In this document: piece after piece, positions 1-8,328 of the stretch
Layout: every line of letters begins with the position of its first letter
Position numbering within the stretch: the first letter of the stretch is position 1
NCBI RefSeq assembly: GCF_036588685.1
Contig: NC_086380.1
Location: forward strand, 65,732,180 to 65,796,179
Direction: 5' to 3'
Source of the DNA: Mytilus trossulus
Taxonomy: Eukaryota > Mollusca > Bivalvia > Mytilida > Mytilidae
Length of the DNA: 64,000 bases
Notes under the pieces: model-generated
Told to the model about the DNA's origin: nothing
The model's database searches: none
What the model saw: the letters and a program-made list of their open reading frames with translations, nothing else
Position numbers and translations under genes: made by a program

Positions 1-196
1 ATTTACTAAAAACATCTATAACTGCTAATAAATATTTATAGTGTTTATTTTGTTTTGAATATGGTTGCATATCTATTAAATCAACTGCCCATGTTTGATC
101 TATTGAATGAACATAAACACGTCTTTTAGGAAAAGATTTTATAACTCTATGATGTAATTCATCTGCTAATTTATTTGTTAGATTTGTTTTAGACAT
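1..196 (-). CDS. INT: Polinton retroviral-type integrase, N-terminal part (cut by window edge)
   Basis: This is the first 65 codons of an integrase read leftward from an ATG at 194-196. The visible end contains the start of the rve (RNase-H fold) core: a tryptophan followed by VDLIDMQ, where the first catalytic aspartate sits, then YLLAVIDVFSK, the usual following beta strand. The rest of the core and the other two acidic residues lie outside the window. Integrase inserts the element into host DNA. The gene diverges from the DNA polymerase with only 30 bp between start codons. The frame is open to the edge. The family call rests on the motif plus the neighbouring Polinton genes. Confidence 0.85.
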   Translation of the reverse strand, partial: MSKTNLTNKLADELHHRVIKSFPKRRVYVHSIDQTWAVDLIDMQPYSKQNKHYKYLLAVIDVFSK

Positions 197-226
197 TTTT
201 AAGTAACTAAAATGTTTTCTTAAAAA
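197..226. promoter_or_regulatory. 30-bp divergent promoter between integrase and DNA polymerase
   Basis: Only 30 bp separate the two start codons. The spacer is AT-rich, and the polymerase ATG is preceded by TTAAAAA. Any promoter elements must overlap both 5' ends. A short A/T-rich sequence directly before the start codon recurs at other genes of this element. Confidence 0.4.
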
Positions 227-3200
227 ATGGAGGCAAAAAAGGATAAAATTTTATCCAAGCGAGGAGATTCATATAAACTTGTTTTGACAAAAGAATATAA
301 ACATAAAGCAAGTATTTATGTATTTAATTATAAAATTAGTCTAAAGGATGAAAAACAAGAAACATTTACAAATGCTTTTGACCACATGGTAGACTATTCC
401 ATAAAAGATTACCCTAATGGAAGAATTAAAATAGTACCTATTCATGAAATCATAATTACTAAACATAAAAGCTGGCCTATAAGAACATATAATACAGTTA
501 AAAAGTTATTCATGGATCAAATGGAAAGATTATTAAATAGTGCTGAAGAATTAAATTTAGAAGAAGTTATTTTTGAAGTTACTATTATACCCAATAAAAG
601 AGGAAAAGGTAAAGCTTTAAAAATATTAGATGCCATAAATAAAAGAAGTATTATCAAAATAAAAAATGATGATACAATATGTTTATCAAGGGCAATTGTA
701 ACTTCTTTAGCTTCAAATAAGTTATTAAAAGATTTTACAGATTCTCAATTAAAACACATTAAAGAGGGTAGACCATTACAAAAAAGAGTTGCTGAAGATT
801 TGCATGAACAATCAGGAGTAGAAATAAAAGAAGAAGGAAATGATTTGGAAGATTTAAAAGCTTTTGAAAATTATCTTAATATTAGGATAATTGTTTTTAC
901 ATCAAATAGTACAGAATATATTGTATATGATGGTAATGAAGAATATAATGAACAAATATATTTATATTATCATGATGAACACTTTGACACTATAACAAAT
1001 ATAACAGGATTTTTAGCTAAACGTAGGTTTTGTAAAGTATGTTTAATTGGTTATACTGAACAACATACATGCAAAGATAATACAGTAACAACTATCAGAA
1101 AACAACATATTTGTGATAAATGTAACAAAACATATACAGGTCAAAATCACAAATGTGGTGAAAAAATATGTTTAATATGTTATGAAAAATACACGGAAAG
1201 TAATGAAGAACACTTATGTTATATGAAACCATCAGTACCAAAACAAGTAAAAAATAATAAATATATATATTTTGATTTTGAAGCAAATCAAGAAACAGGA
1301 ATACATATAATGAATTTTTGTATAGCTTACGATTTAGAAAATATTTATTGTTTTAAAAATAACTATGTAAAAGTATTTAAATGTGATTTCAATATTGATA
1401 ATTTAAACTTGTTAGAATTAGACATAGATGATTGTTTTAGTGATGTAGAAAAAATTAAATATGAAACAAATTCTGTAATAGACAACTTTTGTAAATATTT
1501 CATAAGAGATAAATTTAAAGACTACACTTTTATTTCACATTATGGAAAAGGTTATGATATGCAACCGATTTTAGGATACATTGTAAAAAATAAAATTGAA
1601 CATAACATAATTTCTTCTGGACTAAAATTAACAGCTATATTTATTAAAGGAATAAATTTAATATTCATAGATTCTATAAATTTTACATTATGTGGATTAG
1701 CTGCTTTCCCAAAAACATTTGGATTTGTGGGTAACAAAGGTTATTTTCCACATTATTTTAATACAACAGAGAATCAAAAATATGAGGGAATTTATCCTGA
1801 TAAAGAATATTTTGGTTATAATACTATGACAATTAAAAATAAAGAATTATTTGATGAATGGTATAATAAAGTTAAAGAAAAAGAATTTAAATTCTATAAA
1901 GAAATATTTTATTATTGTCTATTGGATGTTTTAATTCTTGCCAAAGGTTGTACCTTATATAGAAAATTATTTTTAAATATAACCAATAATTGTATCGATC
2001 CATTTCAATATATTACAATTGCTCAATGTTGTACAAAAATATTTAAAACATTAATGTTGACAAATGAAACAATTGGAATTCACAAAAAGATGACAATTAA
2101 AGAAGTACATTCACAAAAATCAATACAATGGTTAGAGTATATTTCTTTAGAATATAATATAATGATTCAACATGCTAAAAGGGGAGGTGAAAAGAAATTA
2201 TTCATTAATAATAAATGTTATAAAGTCGATGGTTATTATTATGATAGAGAAAATAAAATGCGTAATGTTTATGAATTTTTTGGATGTTATTGGCATGGAT
2301 GTACAAAATGTTATAGTCCTGAAGAAATATGTAAAAAAGATAGAAATAAAAAAACTATGAAAGAGTTATATGACCAAACTAAAGAAAGACTTAAAACTAT
2401 TGAAGATTATCTAAAACCAAATGTAAAAATTCATACAATATGGGAATGTGAGTTTGATCAACAAAAATATCCTGAAGTTGATCCACATTTAAAACCTATT
2501 GATAAAAGAGATGCATTTTATGGAGGAAGAACAGAAACTATTCAATTATACAATAATCTTTCTGATTTAAAAGGTAGATATGTAGATTTTTGTTCTCTGT
2601 ATCCATCAGTAAATAAATATTGTAAATATCCTATAGGACATCCTATTACATCTACAGAAATATCTGTAGATGATTATATAAAAAATAATTATTTCGGAAT
2701 AATGAAATGTAAAATATTACCACCTAAAGGATTGTATCACCCTGTTTTACCTTATAAACAATTAACTAGTGATAATACACATAAATTACTTTTTGGATTA
2801 TGTAGAACATGTATGAATAAAATATCTTTTAAATGTAAACACATAGATGATCCTACTTTAAATAAACATGATAAAATACATGAAATAAAAAGATGTAAAG
2901 AATGTAAAAATATTAAAAATGAAAAATGTATACATTCTGATGAGGAAAGAGTTATAGTAGGTACATGGTCTACAATAGAAATAGATAAAGCAATAGAAAA
3001 AGGTTATGAATTACAAAAAATATATGAACTAGAACATTTTGAAAAAACATCTACAGATATATTTAAACTTTATGTAGATACGTTTATGAAATATAAACAA
3101 GAAGCTTCAGGATGTAAATGTGATCCTAAATATTGTAAAAATGATTGTAAAAACGATAAAGAATGTAAAACAAAAATACAATACATTATAGATAATACTG

Positions 3201-3985
3201 CTTATGATCTAGATATTGACAAAGTTAAGTACAATTCAGGATTAAGATTTATAGCTAAAATATGTTTAAATAATTTATGGGGACATTTTGGTATGAGAGA
3301 TAATTTTACACAAAAAGAATATTGTTTTACTTTAGAACATATAACTAAAATAGTATTTAATGAAAAATATAAAGATATAAGTACTATGATATTAGATGAA
3401 GATATTGTTTTAACAGAATATAAAAATAAAGAAGAATACTCTAAACCTAATCCAAGTGTAAATGTTTATATAGCTTTGTTTACAACAGCACATGCTAGAT
3501 TAAAATTATACGAACTATTGGATATTCTTCAAGAAAGAGTTTTATACATGGATACAGATTCTTGTATTTATAATGATGATGGTTCTGAAGCTTGTAAAAA
3601 AATAGAAAGTATGATGGGAAATAAATTAGGAGATTTAACAGATGAAATTGTTTCAAAACATAACGCTAATCATATAAAACAATTTATATCTGCTGGTCCA
3701 AAAGATTATTCTATGAAACTAGATACAGAAAAACTAGTTAGCTGTTGTAAAGGTTTTAGATTAAATGCTGAAGTAGAAAAAAAGATTACATTAGATAAAA
3801 AAATAAAAATAGTTACTGATGAAAATGAAAAATATGAAACTGTTAAATATAATAATATAAAAATAGGAAAAGATCATCAACTTAAAACAGTTAAACAAGT
3901 TAAAGCTTATGATTATATGTTTGATAAAAGAATGGTATATTGTGAAAATGAAAATTTAATTAGAAGTTTTCCTTATGGATATTAA
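227..3985 (+). CDS. pPolB: Protein-primed family-B DNA polymerase of Polinton
   Basis: Replicates the element using a protein primer. At 1252 aa the length is usual for Polinton polymerases. Exonuclease motifs: YFDFEAN near residue 348 (Exo I, D-x-E), SHYGKGYD near 437 (Exo II) and YYCLLDV near 562 (Exo III). Polymerase motifs: VDFCSLYPS near 784 (motif A), K-x3-NNLWG near 1011 (motif B) and YMDTDS near 1106 (motif C). All expected acidic residues are present. Residues 265-336 form a Cys/His-rich segment, and another lies near 858-906, probably in the terminal-protein/TPR insertion region. Near 683 the sequence EFFGCYWHGC resembles a Vsr-like nuclease core often found in these polymerases. 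An N-terminal D-x2-C and a later H-x-D (about 147-256) suggest an OTU-like fold. The frame is intact and strongly A/T-biased. The ATG at 227 follows the integrase start by 30 bp. Confidence 0.95.
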   Translation: MEAKKDKILSKRGDSYKLVLTKEYKHKASIYVFNYKISLKDEKQETFTNAFDHMVDYSIKDYPNGRIKIVPIHEIIITKHKSWPIRTYNTVKKLFMDQMERLLNSAEELNLEEVIFEVTIIPNKRGKGKALKILDAINKRSIIKIKNDDTICLSRAIVTSLASNKLLKDFTDSQLKHIKEGRPLQKRVAEDLHEQSGVEIKEEGNDLEDLKAFENYLNIRIIVFTSNSTEYIVYDGNEEYNEQIYLYYHDEHFDTITNITGFLAKRRFCKVCLIGYTEQHTCKDNTVTTIRKQHICDKCNKTYTGQNHKCGEKICLICYEKYTESNEEHLCYMKPSVPKQVKNNKYIYFDFEANQETGIHIMNFCIAYDLENIYCFKNNYVKVFKCDFNIDNLNLLELDIDDCFSDVEKIKYETNSVIDNFCKYFIRDKFKDYTFISHYGKGYDMQPILGYIVKNKIEHNIISSGLKLTAIFIKGINLIFIDSINFTLCGLAAFPKTFGFVGNKGYFPHYFNTTENQKYEGIYPDKEYFGYNTMTIKNKELFDEWYNKVKEKEFKFYKEIFYYCLLDVLILAKGCTLYRKLFLNITNNCIDPFQYITIAQCCTKIFKTLMLTNETIGIHKKMTIKEVHSQKSIQWLEYISLEYNIMIQHAKRGGEKKLFINNKCYKVDGYYYDRENKMRNVYEFFGCYWHGCTKCYSPEEICKKDRNKKTMKELYDQTKERLKTIEDYLKPNVKIHTIWECEFDQQKYPEVDPHLKPIDKRDAFYGGRTETIQLYNNLSDLKGRYVDFCSLYPSVNKYCKYPIGHPITSTEISVDDYIKNNYFGIMKCKILPPKGLYHPVLPYKQLTSDNTHKLLFGLCRTCMNKISFKCKHIDDPTLNKHDKIHEIKRCKECKNIKNEKCIHSDEERVIVGTWSTIEIDKAIEKGYELQKIYELEHFEKTSTDIFKLYVDTFMKYKQEASGCKCDPKYCKNDCKNDKECKTKIQYIIDNTAYDLDIDKVKYNSGLRFIAKICLNNLWGHFGMRDNFTQKEYCFTLEHITKIVFNEKYKDISTMILDEDIVLTEYKNKEEYSKPNPSVNVYIALFTTAHARLKLYELLDILQERVLYMDTDSCIYNDDGSEACKKIESMMGNKLGDLTDEIVSKHNANHIKQFISAGPKDYSMKLDTEKLVSCCKGFRLNAEVEKKITLDKKIKIVTDENEKYETVKYNNIKIGKDHQLKTVKQVKAYDYMFDKRMVYCENENLIRSFPYGY

Positions 3986-4032
3986 AAAATATATAATTTA
4001 AATTTTTATTTTAAAAAATAAAAGACTAAAAA

Positions 4033-4287
4033 ATGATTGAAGCTTATACTGAGAAAGATGATCCTGACGCTAAAGTTATATTAGGAAGAATAATGTTATC
4101 AGATTATCAGATATGTTGTTTAAGAGATGATGGAGAATGTCCTTTGACTCCAAAACAAATGGAAGTAATGGAAAAGTTTGATGGTAAAAAGTTATCTAAG
4201 TTTCCTCCTGGTTGGGATGCTTTTATTAGACCAGATAAAGTTTATGAATATGTTTTTGAAAAACCATGTCCTGAAATTTCTTTTTAA
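4033..4287 (+). CDS. Small hypothetical Polinton protein (84 aa)
   Basis: The 84-codon frame starts 47 bp after the polymerase stop, on the same strand. The ATG follows a run of A residues, the pattern seen before other genes of this element. The product is acidic, has four scattered cysteines and ends in a proline-containing tail (KPCPEISF). There is no membrane segment or known motif. It may be expressed with the polymerase. I do not recognise the family. Support comes from the open frame, spacing and codon use like the neighbours. The next genes converge on it from the right across about 135 bp of T-rich DNA. Confidence 0.55.
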   Translation: MIEAYTEKDDPDAKVILGRIMLSDYQICCLRDDGECPLTPKQMEVMEKFDGKKLSKFPPGWDAFIRPDKVYEYVFEKPCPEISF

Positions 4288-4422
4288 GAATTTTTTATTT
4301 TATTTTATTATTTCTCTATACCCTTAAAAACAGAAAAATTGCAGGAATTAGGGACTCTAATTTTTATCAATTTTTTCTTATTTTTCCAATTTTTCATACA
4401 AACGTAAATTGTATTTATTTTT

Positions 4423-4842
4423 TTATTTTAATTTCCAAACAATAAAACCAGTTAATGTCATACCACCAACAACAAATGCAATCTCTCTATTTTTCTGGTC
4501 TTCTGATGGAGTATAAAAATCACTTAATGTAGGTTTAGGTGATAATGAAGTTAATTTTTTATTCGTGACACGATAGTATAGTTTCATTGCCTGGTCAACA
4601 TCATCAAAAGTCTGAACCGCATGATGTTCCTTTTGTAATTGTTCATTTATAAAATCTAATCTTTGTATTCTTTTTTTATTCCATTCTGATTGTGCTTTTT
4701 CTAATTTTTCTATAGCTTTATCATGTCTTATTTTCTCTTCATTTGCATTACTACCCATATGTGAAAATAAATAATTACTCCCTGAAAATGCAAAAGCATT
4801 TGTTATTGCCCCACCAAGCATCATTGTTAAAGCACTTGCCAT
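4423..4842 (-). CDS. Polinton hypothetical protein with terminal membrane segment (139 aa)
   Basis: This is the last gene of the leftward cluster. The N terminus is small and hydrophobic (Ala/Gly/Met-rich, about residues 1-25). It is followed by a charged, probably helical coiled stretch around 33-70 (EKLEKAQSEWNKKR), a conserved-looking middle (LSDFYTPSEDQKNREIAF) and a C-terminal hydrophobic segment at about 120-137. It resembles hypothetical proteins I recall from cnidarian and mollusc genomes near capsid genes. I cannot name a function; a minor virion membrane or internal protein is an inference. The gene starts 16 bp after the stop of the next gene upstream, so the two are probably co-transcribed. 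Confidence 0.7.
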   Translation of the reverse strand: MASALTMMLGGAITNAFAFSGSNYLFSHMGSNANEEKIRHDKAIEKLEKAQSEWNKKRIQRLDFINEQLQKEHHAVQTFDDVDQAMKLYYRVTNKKLTSLSPKPTLSDFYTPSEDQKNREIAFVVGGMTLTGFIVWKLK

Positions 4843-4858
4843 TTTATAAAAACAAAAA

Positions 4859-5095
4859 TTACTTCATAATATCAGCAGGTATAATACCTTGCTTAATCAA
4901 CATATCTTTTGTTGCCATCGCAAGTAATATATCAATGGATAACATTACAACATCATTCATATTAAAATCCACTTTTGGTGCTGGCCTCCTTAATACCTTT
5001 TTACCTATTTCTGCATATCCAACTGTTAACAATGTTTCCACTCCAGCATGATATAACATATTTGCTATTTGTTTTCCGTCTTTTTGAGTTGTCAT
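4859..5095 (-). CDS. Polinton small hydrophobic protein (78 aa)
   Basis: The 78-aa protein has a hydrophobic stretch around residues 46-62 (DVVMLSIDILLAMATKD) and a short N-terminal amphipathic part. It lies between two other leftward genes, with gaps of 15-16 bp on both sides, which supports a real gene in a transcription unit. The ending GIIPADIMK has the look of a conserved tail, and I recall similar small proteins in related elements. No enzyme motif is seen. Membrane association is likely from composition, and the role is unknown. Confidence 0.65.
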   Translation of the reverse strand: MTTQKDGKQIANMLYHAGVETLLTVGYAEIGKKVLRRPAPKVDFNMNDVVMLSIDILLAMATKDMLIKQGIIPADIMK

Positions 5096-5110
5096 TTTAA
5101 TGTACTAAAT

Positions 5111-5530
5111 TTAATTAAATTCAAAAGGATCAATGTCTTTCTTTTGTTTTTCTGGTTTTGTTATTTCTTTAATCATTCTTTCTGGTTTCTTACTTTGGTT
5201 GTAAAAAAACAATCCCAATCCAACAATACTTATAGGAAAAAGTACAAATTTGTAATCAACTAGGGAACTGGAGTGTTTTTTGACAGAAGGGATATGTTCG
5301 TTTGATTCATAATCTGTTTCTGTATCAGAATCTTTTGTTATTTGTTTGATTTTTGAATTTTCTTTTTTTAATTTTTCCACTTCTTTTTTTCTCAATTCTG
5401 CATTTCTTATTCTTACTTCTGCACCTTTCTTACCAGCAGCTACTCTTTTTGGGTCTTTTGGTTTGGGTTTTTTAAATACTTCTTTTTTTTCTTCTTTGTT
5501 TTCTTTTTGTTCAGGATTTTCATTCATCAT
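5111..5530 (-). CDS. Polinton basic protein with one membrane segment (139 aa)
   Basis: The first 65 residues are very rich in Lys and Glu, with a basic core (residues 24-42, DPKRVAAGKKGAEVR) that could bind nucleic acid. A likely helical stretch follows (44-66), then an acidic Asp/Thr/Glu spacer. One transmembrane segment lies at about 93-110 (KFVLFPISIVGLGLFFY), then a Lys-rich tail. Its start overlaps the end of the upstream 212-aa gene by 11 bp. The layout, a basic domain on one side of a single membrane span, would suit a core or membrane linker protein. That is inference; the family is not identified. Confidence 0.65.
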   Translation of the reverse strand: MMNENPEQKENKEEKKEVFKKPKPKDPKRVAAGKKGAEVRIRNAELRKKEVEKLKKENSKIKQITKDSDTETDYESNEHIPSVKKHSSSLVDYKFVLFPISIVGLGLFFYNQSKKPERMIKEITKPEKQKKDIDPFEFN

Positions 5531-6158
5531 TTTTTATGTCATTTTTTTCATCTTTTTTTTGGAAATCGAGCGAAGCGAGTGGTTCGATATGTCTTGCTGT
5601 TGTTAATATTGCAGTAAAAGGAGCAAGATACATTCCATATCTATAGTACAGTTCACAACATGTATTAGTTAAAGCATTATTGATAAAAGGATCTTCCTCT
5701 AAGTCTTGTATTAAAATTGGTGGATTAACAACTTTGAAAAACTTTGATACACCCATGACATATAAATTTATAAAAGAGTTTCCTAATGTCTTGGTCATAC
5801 TAGCTCCCAATTTTGCTTCATATTTACAGTATAGTTTGTTTATTTGTTCTGTTGTCATTTTATCAATATCTGACAGTTGTAATTCTTTACCCAGATATTG
5901 TTTACTACTCCCACCAGCAACAACAGCTGATAATCTTTCGCGTTTTTTTTCTTGAAGGGAACCGTTCACTTCGCTCGCTTCATCATCAATATTTATGTTT
6001 TCCACAATTTGCTCGCTTAATAATTCTTCAGCATTCATTTTATACGTTTCAAAAAACGGATATAATTTATTTTTAACTTTAAAAAAAATAAATACAACAT
6101 ATCCAACCAATGATAAGACTGCAGTGTTTGTTGCAATTGTTAGTATTTCCAACAGCAT
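5520..6158 (-). CDS. Polinton hypothetical membrane-anchored protein (212 aa)
   Basis: One N-terminal hydrophobic segment (about residues 9-27, VLSLVGYVVFIFF) looks like a signal-anchor. The rest is soluble and mixed in charge, with the compact segment PPILIQDLEEDPFINNALT near 146 and a Cys pair shortly after. Two short stretches (EVNGSLQE near 63 and IEPLASLDF near 191) are encoded by copies of the GC-rich repeat that recurs in this element, so they look like insertions. The gene is the first of the lower leftward cluster and lies just left of an AT-rich tandem repeat that may hold its promoter. Function unknown. Confidence 0.65.
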   Translation of the reverse strand: MLLEILTIATNTAVLSLVGYVVFIFFKVKNKLYPFFETYKMNAEELLSEQIVENINIDDEASEVNGSLQEKKRERLSAVVAGGSSKQYLGKELQLSDIDKMTTEQINKLYCKYEAKLGASMTKTLGNSFINLYVMGVSKFFKVVNPPILIQDLEEDPFINNALTNTCCELYYRYGMYLAPFTAILTTARHIEPLASLDFQKKDEKNDIKNDE

Positions 6159-6173
6159 TGCTTTTTTTTATTG

Positions 6174-6325
6174 CTTATTTTGGTTAAATTACTTAAGCAT
6201 TATTTTGCTTATTTTGGTTAAATTACTTAAGAATTACTTATTTTGGTTAAATTACTTAAGAATTACTTAAGCATTACTTAAGCATTACTTAAGTATTACT
6301 TAAGCATTACTTGAGAATTGCTAAA
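6174..6325. repeat. AT-rich tandem repeat (ACTTAAG units) between two gene clusters
   Basis: The largest spacer inside the left half of the Polinton (171 bp between two leftward genes) is filled with repeats. There are three copies of TTATTTTGGTTAAATTACTTAAG, then about six shorter units of the type ACTTAAGCATT / ACTTAAGAATT. Each contains the palindrome CTTAAG. It lies upstream of the 212-aa gene and downstream of the ATPase. A promoter, binding-site array or terminator is possible; nothing shows which. Confidence 0.75.
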
Positions 6326-6329
6326 AAAA

Positions 6330-7028
6330 TCAATTAAGTAACCAATAATCAGTAGGTTGATCTGTCTTTAATATTAATTTACGATGTTTCTTTTTTTTAA
6401 GTTCTTCCTTTATTCTTTGTCTTTCTTCCAAAGTAGGAATAACATCATTTTCTCTTAGACAATTATCAAAACTATCTCTATCTTTTGTGTAGAACATGCA
6501 TAACCATTTTGTTTGTTCTCTTAAATCTTTTAAAACAGAGTTGTATCTCTGTGAAATGACCCACACTGATTGTTCCGCATGTCTTCCTGAAAATGCAAGC
6601 TCGGACAGCATATCTTTTTTCTTTGTTAGTTCTTTTGTTGCACTGCAGTCATCAATGATATATAATGTTGAATGACCAGCATATTTTTTAAAGAACATTC
6701 TTAGTAGTTCTTGTAGCTTCTCTTCTTCATTAAGGGAACCGTTCGCTTCTCTCACTTCAACAATAGGATTAACAATTATTAGATTTTTTGTTTTTGGTTT
6801 TCTAACATCACCAATCCATTCACGATTTTTGTATGCTTTGTTCCATTGGATGGTTGGACAAAGTATGACTATATATTTGAAAACTCCACTATATTCTCCT
6901 TCTAATAAATCAAGAACAAACTCTGTTTTTCCACATCCTGTTTGTCCACATATAATAGCACAATGGGGATATTTTGGTAATTCATAAAGGGAATCGGAGT
7001 GTATCTCGCTCCGCTCGTTTGTTTCCAT
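6330..7028 (-). CDS. ATP: A32-like (FtsK/HerA superfamily) DNA packaging ATPase
   Basis: The 232-aa P-loop ATPase is of the type that drives genome packaging in Polintons, virophages and nucleocytoplasmic large DNA viruses. The Walker A is GQTGCGKT at residues 28-35. The Walker B is TLYIIDD at 121-127, with two aspartates. A polar strand end, WVISQRYN (156-163), fits the usual conserved glutamine. The C-terminal part is Lys/Glu-rich and ends WLLN. Two segments encoded by the GC-rich repeat (residues 3-14 and 92-101) look like insertions. The gene starts 16 bp beyond the capsid gene stop and is read in the same direction, consistent with the capsid-packaging gene block of Polintons. Confidence 0.9.
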   Translation of the reverse strand: METNERSEIHSDSLYELPKYPHCAIICGQTGCGKTEFVLDLLEGEYSGVFKYIVILCPTIQWNKAYKNREWIGDVRKPKTKNLIIVNPIVEVREANGSLNEEEKLQELLRMFFKKYAGHSTLYIIDDCSATKELTKKKDMLSELAFSGRHAEQSVWVISQRYNSVLKDLREQTKWLCMFYTKDRDSFDNCLRENDVIPTLEERQRIKEELKKKKHRKLILKTDQPTDYWLLN

Positions 7029-7044
7029 TTTTTAAGGGGAACCG

Positions 7045-8310
7045 CTAGTAATTAACTTCTTTAAATCTTCCATCTTCAAAATTAATTTGTGCATCTTGTA
7101 TAACAAACAGATAAACATTTATTAATTTATTTGCTCCTGCTGTTTTAGTTATTTGGATAGTAATACCTTCAGAAGCATTTTCAATTCTTCTACCTGAACC
7201 GTGTAATGAGTTGTCATCTGTTGAACGTAAATCTAACCATAATGCATAATTAGTTGTAAGATATTTTTCTAATGTTGTATAGGATAGATTTAAATCCTTT
7301 AAAACTTCTTCTGTTGTTTTATTTCTTTTTGAATTTAAAGCAAAGAATTTATTTATTTCATCCCATTGTTGATATGCTTTCATTCCTTGACTGTATAGTT
7401 GATTTGGAACACCTTCTATTGTCATTTCTACTTTTGTTATGTTAGGATTATAATAAGTTTCGGTACTTGTTCTTTCAGGATCTTCGAACAACATTAGAAT
7501 TCCTTTCATACTTCTAGCTGGAACATTTAAATTTATATTCCACAATGTATCAGATTTGTTTTTGGTTATTTTTCTATGTCTTAGTATTCTATCGTACAAA
7601 ATAACCATCTTACCATTAACTTGTTGTCTTATCTGTCTTGCTAATTCTGCATCAGTAACCATATCAAATTCTAAACAAATGTTTTTGATTGTATAACTTG
7701 CAGATGTATCTGTTGATTTAATAACATTGCTATAATTATTAAATGTAAGTTCATATTCAAGTCTATCACCAAGACCTGCTTGATAAAAAGGCATATGAGT
7801 TTCTAATAGTTCAAAATCAAGTGGGATACAAAATCTTGCACCATATGCAGTTGCAATTGCTTCATCCCCTATGTTTGATGCTTTATCATCCGCGCCAACT
7901 CTGTGTTTTAACATGTTTGTTTCACCAATTCCTTGGTATGCCATATTTAAACGTTCAGATGTAGATTTCCATAAATCAACATAACAATGATAAATATCAC
8001 TATCATCAATTGACATAATTTCATTTCCACTTATACGAATTGTTGTTTTTTTAACTATTGTTCTTCCTATGTTTTGATATATAGTTGCATTGTCGTCTGT
8101 AGATGTGAGTTCTATTTCAAATGCCAATCTGGTTGTTCCAGGAACAATAACATCATTATTGCTTAGATTGGGGAATCTCACTAATAGCTGTTGATTTTGA
8201 TCAATAGTTGAAGGATTATTTGTTATTGATACACTTTGACGAATACCTTTCACACCACGGGGTTCTCTTATTTTTCTGTAAGGATTTAATTTGTTTCCGT
8301 ATGCCGACAT
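7045..8310 (-). CDS. MCP: Probable double-jelly-roll major capsid protein
   Basis: The 421-aa protein is rich in beta strands and polar residues and has no signal or membrane segment. The N terminus is a basic arm (residues 1-27) followed by QQLLVRFPNLSNNDVIVPG, typical of capsid beta-sheet onset. A second half beginning around residue 225 (ILYDRILRHRKITKNKSDT) fits a second jelly roll, and the end contains WLDLRSTDDNSLHGSGR. Neighbours are the packaging ATPase on one side and the fibre-like and penton genes on the other, the expected order. The assignment combines size, composition, position and recall of related capsid sequences; a structural prediction would settle it. The frame is intact. 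Confidence 0.8.
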   Translation of the reverse strand: MSAYGNKLNPYRKIREPRGVKGIRQSVSITNNPSTIDQNQQLLVRFPNLSNNDVIVPGTTRLAFEIELTSTDDNATIYQNIGRTIVKKTTIRISGNEIMSIDDSDIYHCYVDLWKSTSERLNMAYQGIGETNMLKHRVGADDKASNIGDEAIATAYGARFCIPLDFELLETHMPFYQAGLGDRLEYELTFNNYSNVIKSTDTSASYTIKNICLEFDMVTDAELARQIRQQVNGKMVILYDRILRHRKITKNKSDTLWNINLNVPARSMKGILMLFEDPERTSTETYYNPNITKVEMTIEGVPNQLYSQGMKAYQQWDEINKFFALNSKRNKTTEEVLKDLNLSYTTLEKYLTTNYALWLDLRSTDDNSLHGSGRRIENASEGITIQITKTAGANKLINVYLFVIQDAQINFEDGRFKEVNY

Positions 8311-8328
8311 TTTTAAGGATTAAATTTG

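Larger units (their letters stand above)
5567..7048. repeat. Short GC-rich hairpin-like repeat, five copies inside the Polinton
   Basis: Five related segments stand out from the AT-rich background: 5567-5587 (GAGCGAAGCGAGTGGTTC), 5956-5980 and 6731-6757 (both starting AAGGGAACCGTTC), 6986-7020 (AAAGGGAATCGGAG, then CTCGCTCCGCTCG) and a partial AAGGGGAACCGCT at 7034-7046. The cores contain GAGCGAAGCGA or its complement, which can form a small stem. Three copies lie well inside coding frames. Two of these, in unrelated genes, encode nearly the same peptide (EVNGSLQE and EANGSLNE), which shows that the DNA moved rather than the protein evolving. The copy at 6986-7020 encodes the first residues of the ATPase. 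Confidence 0.7.

Noticed and set aside
4033..4287. Adenain-like protease for the small gene after the polymerase
   Set aside because: Too short, and no His, Asp, Cys triad pattern.
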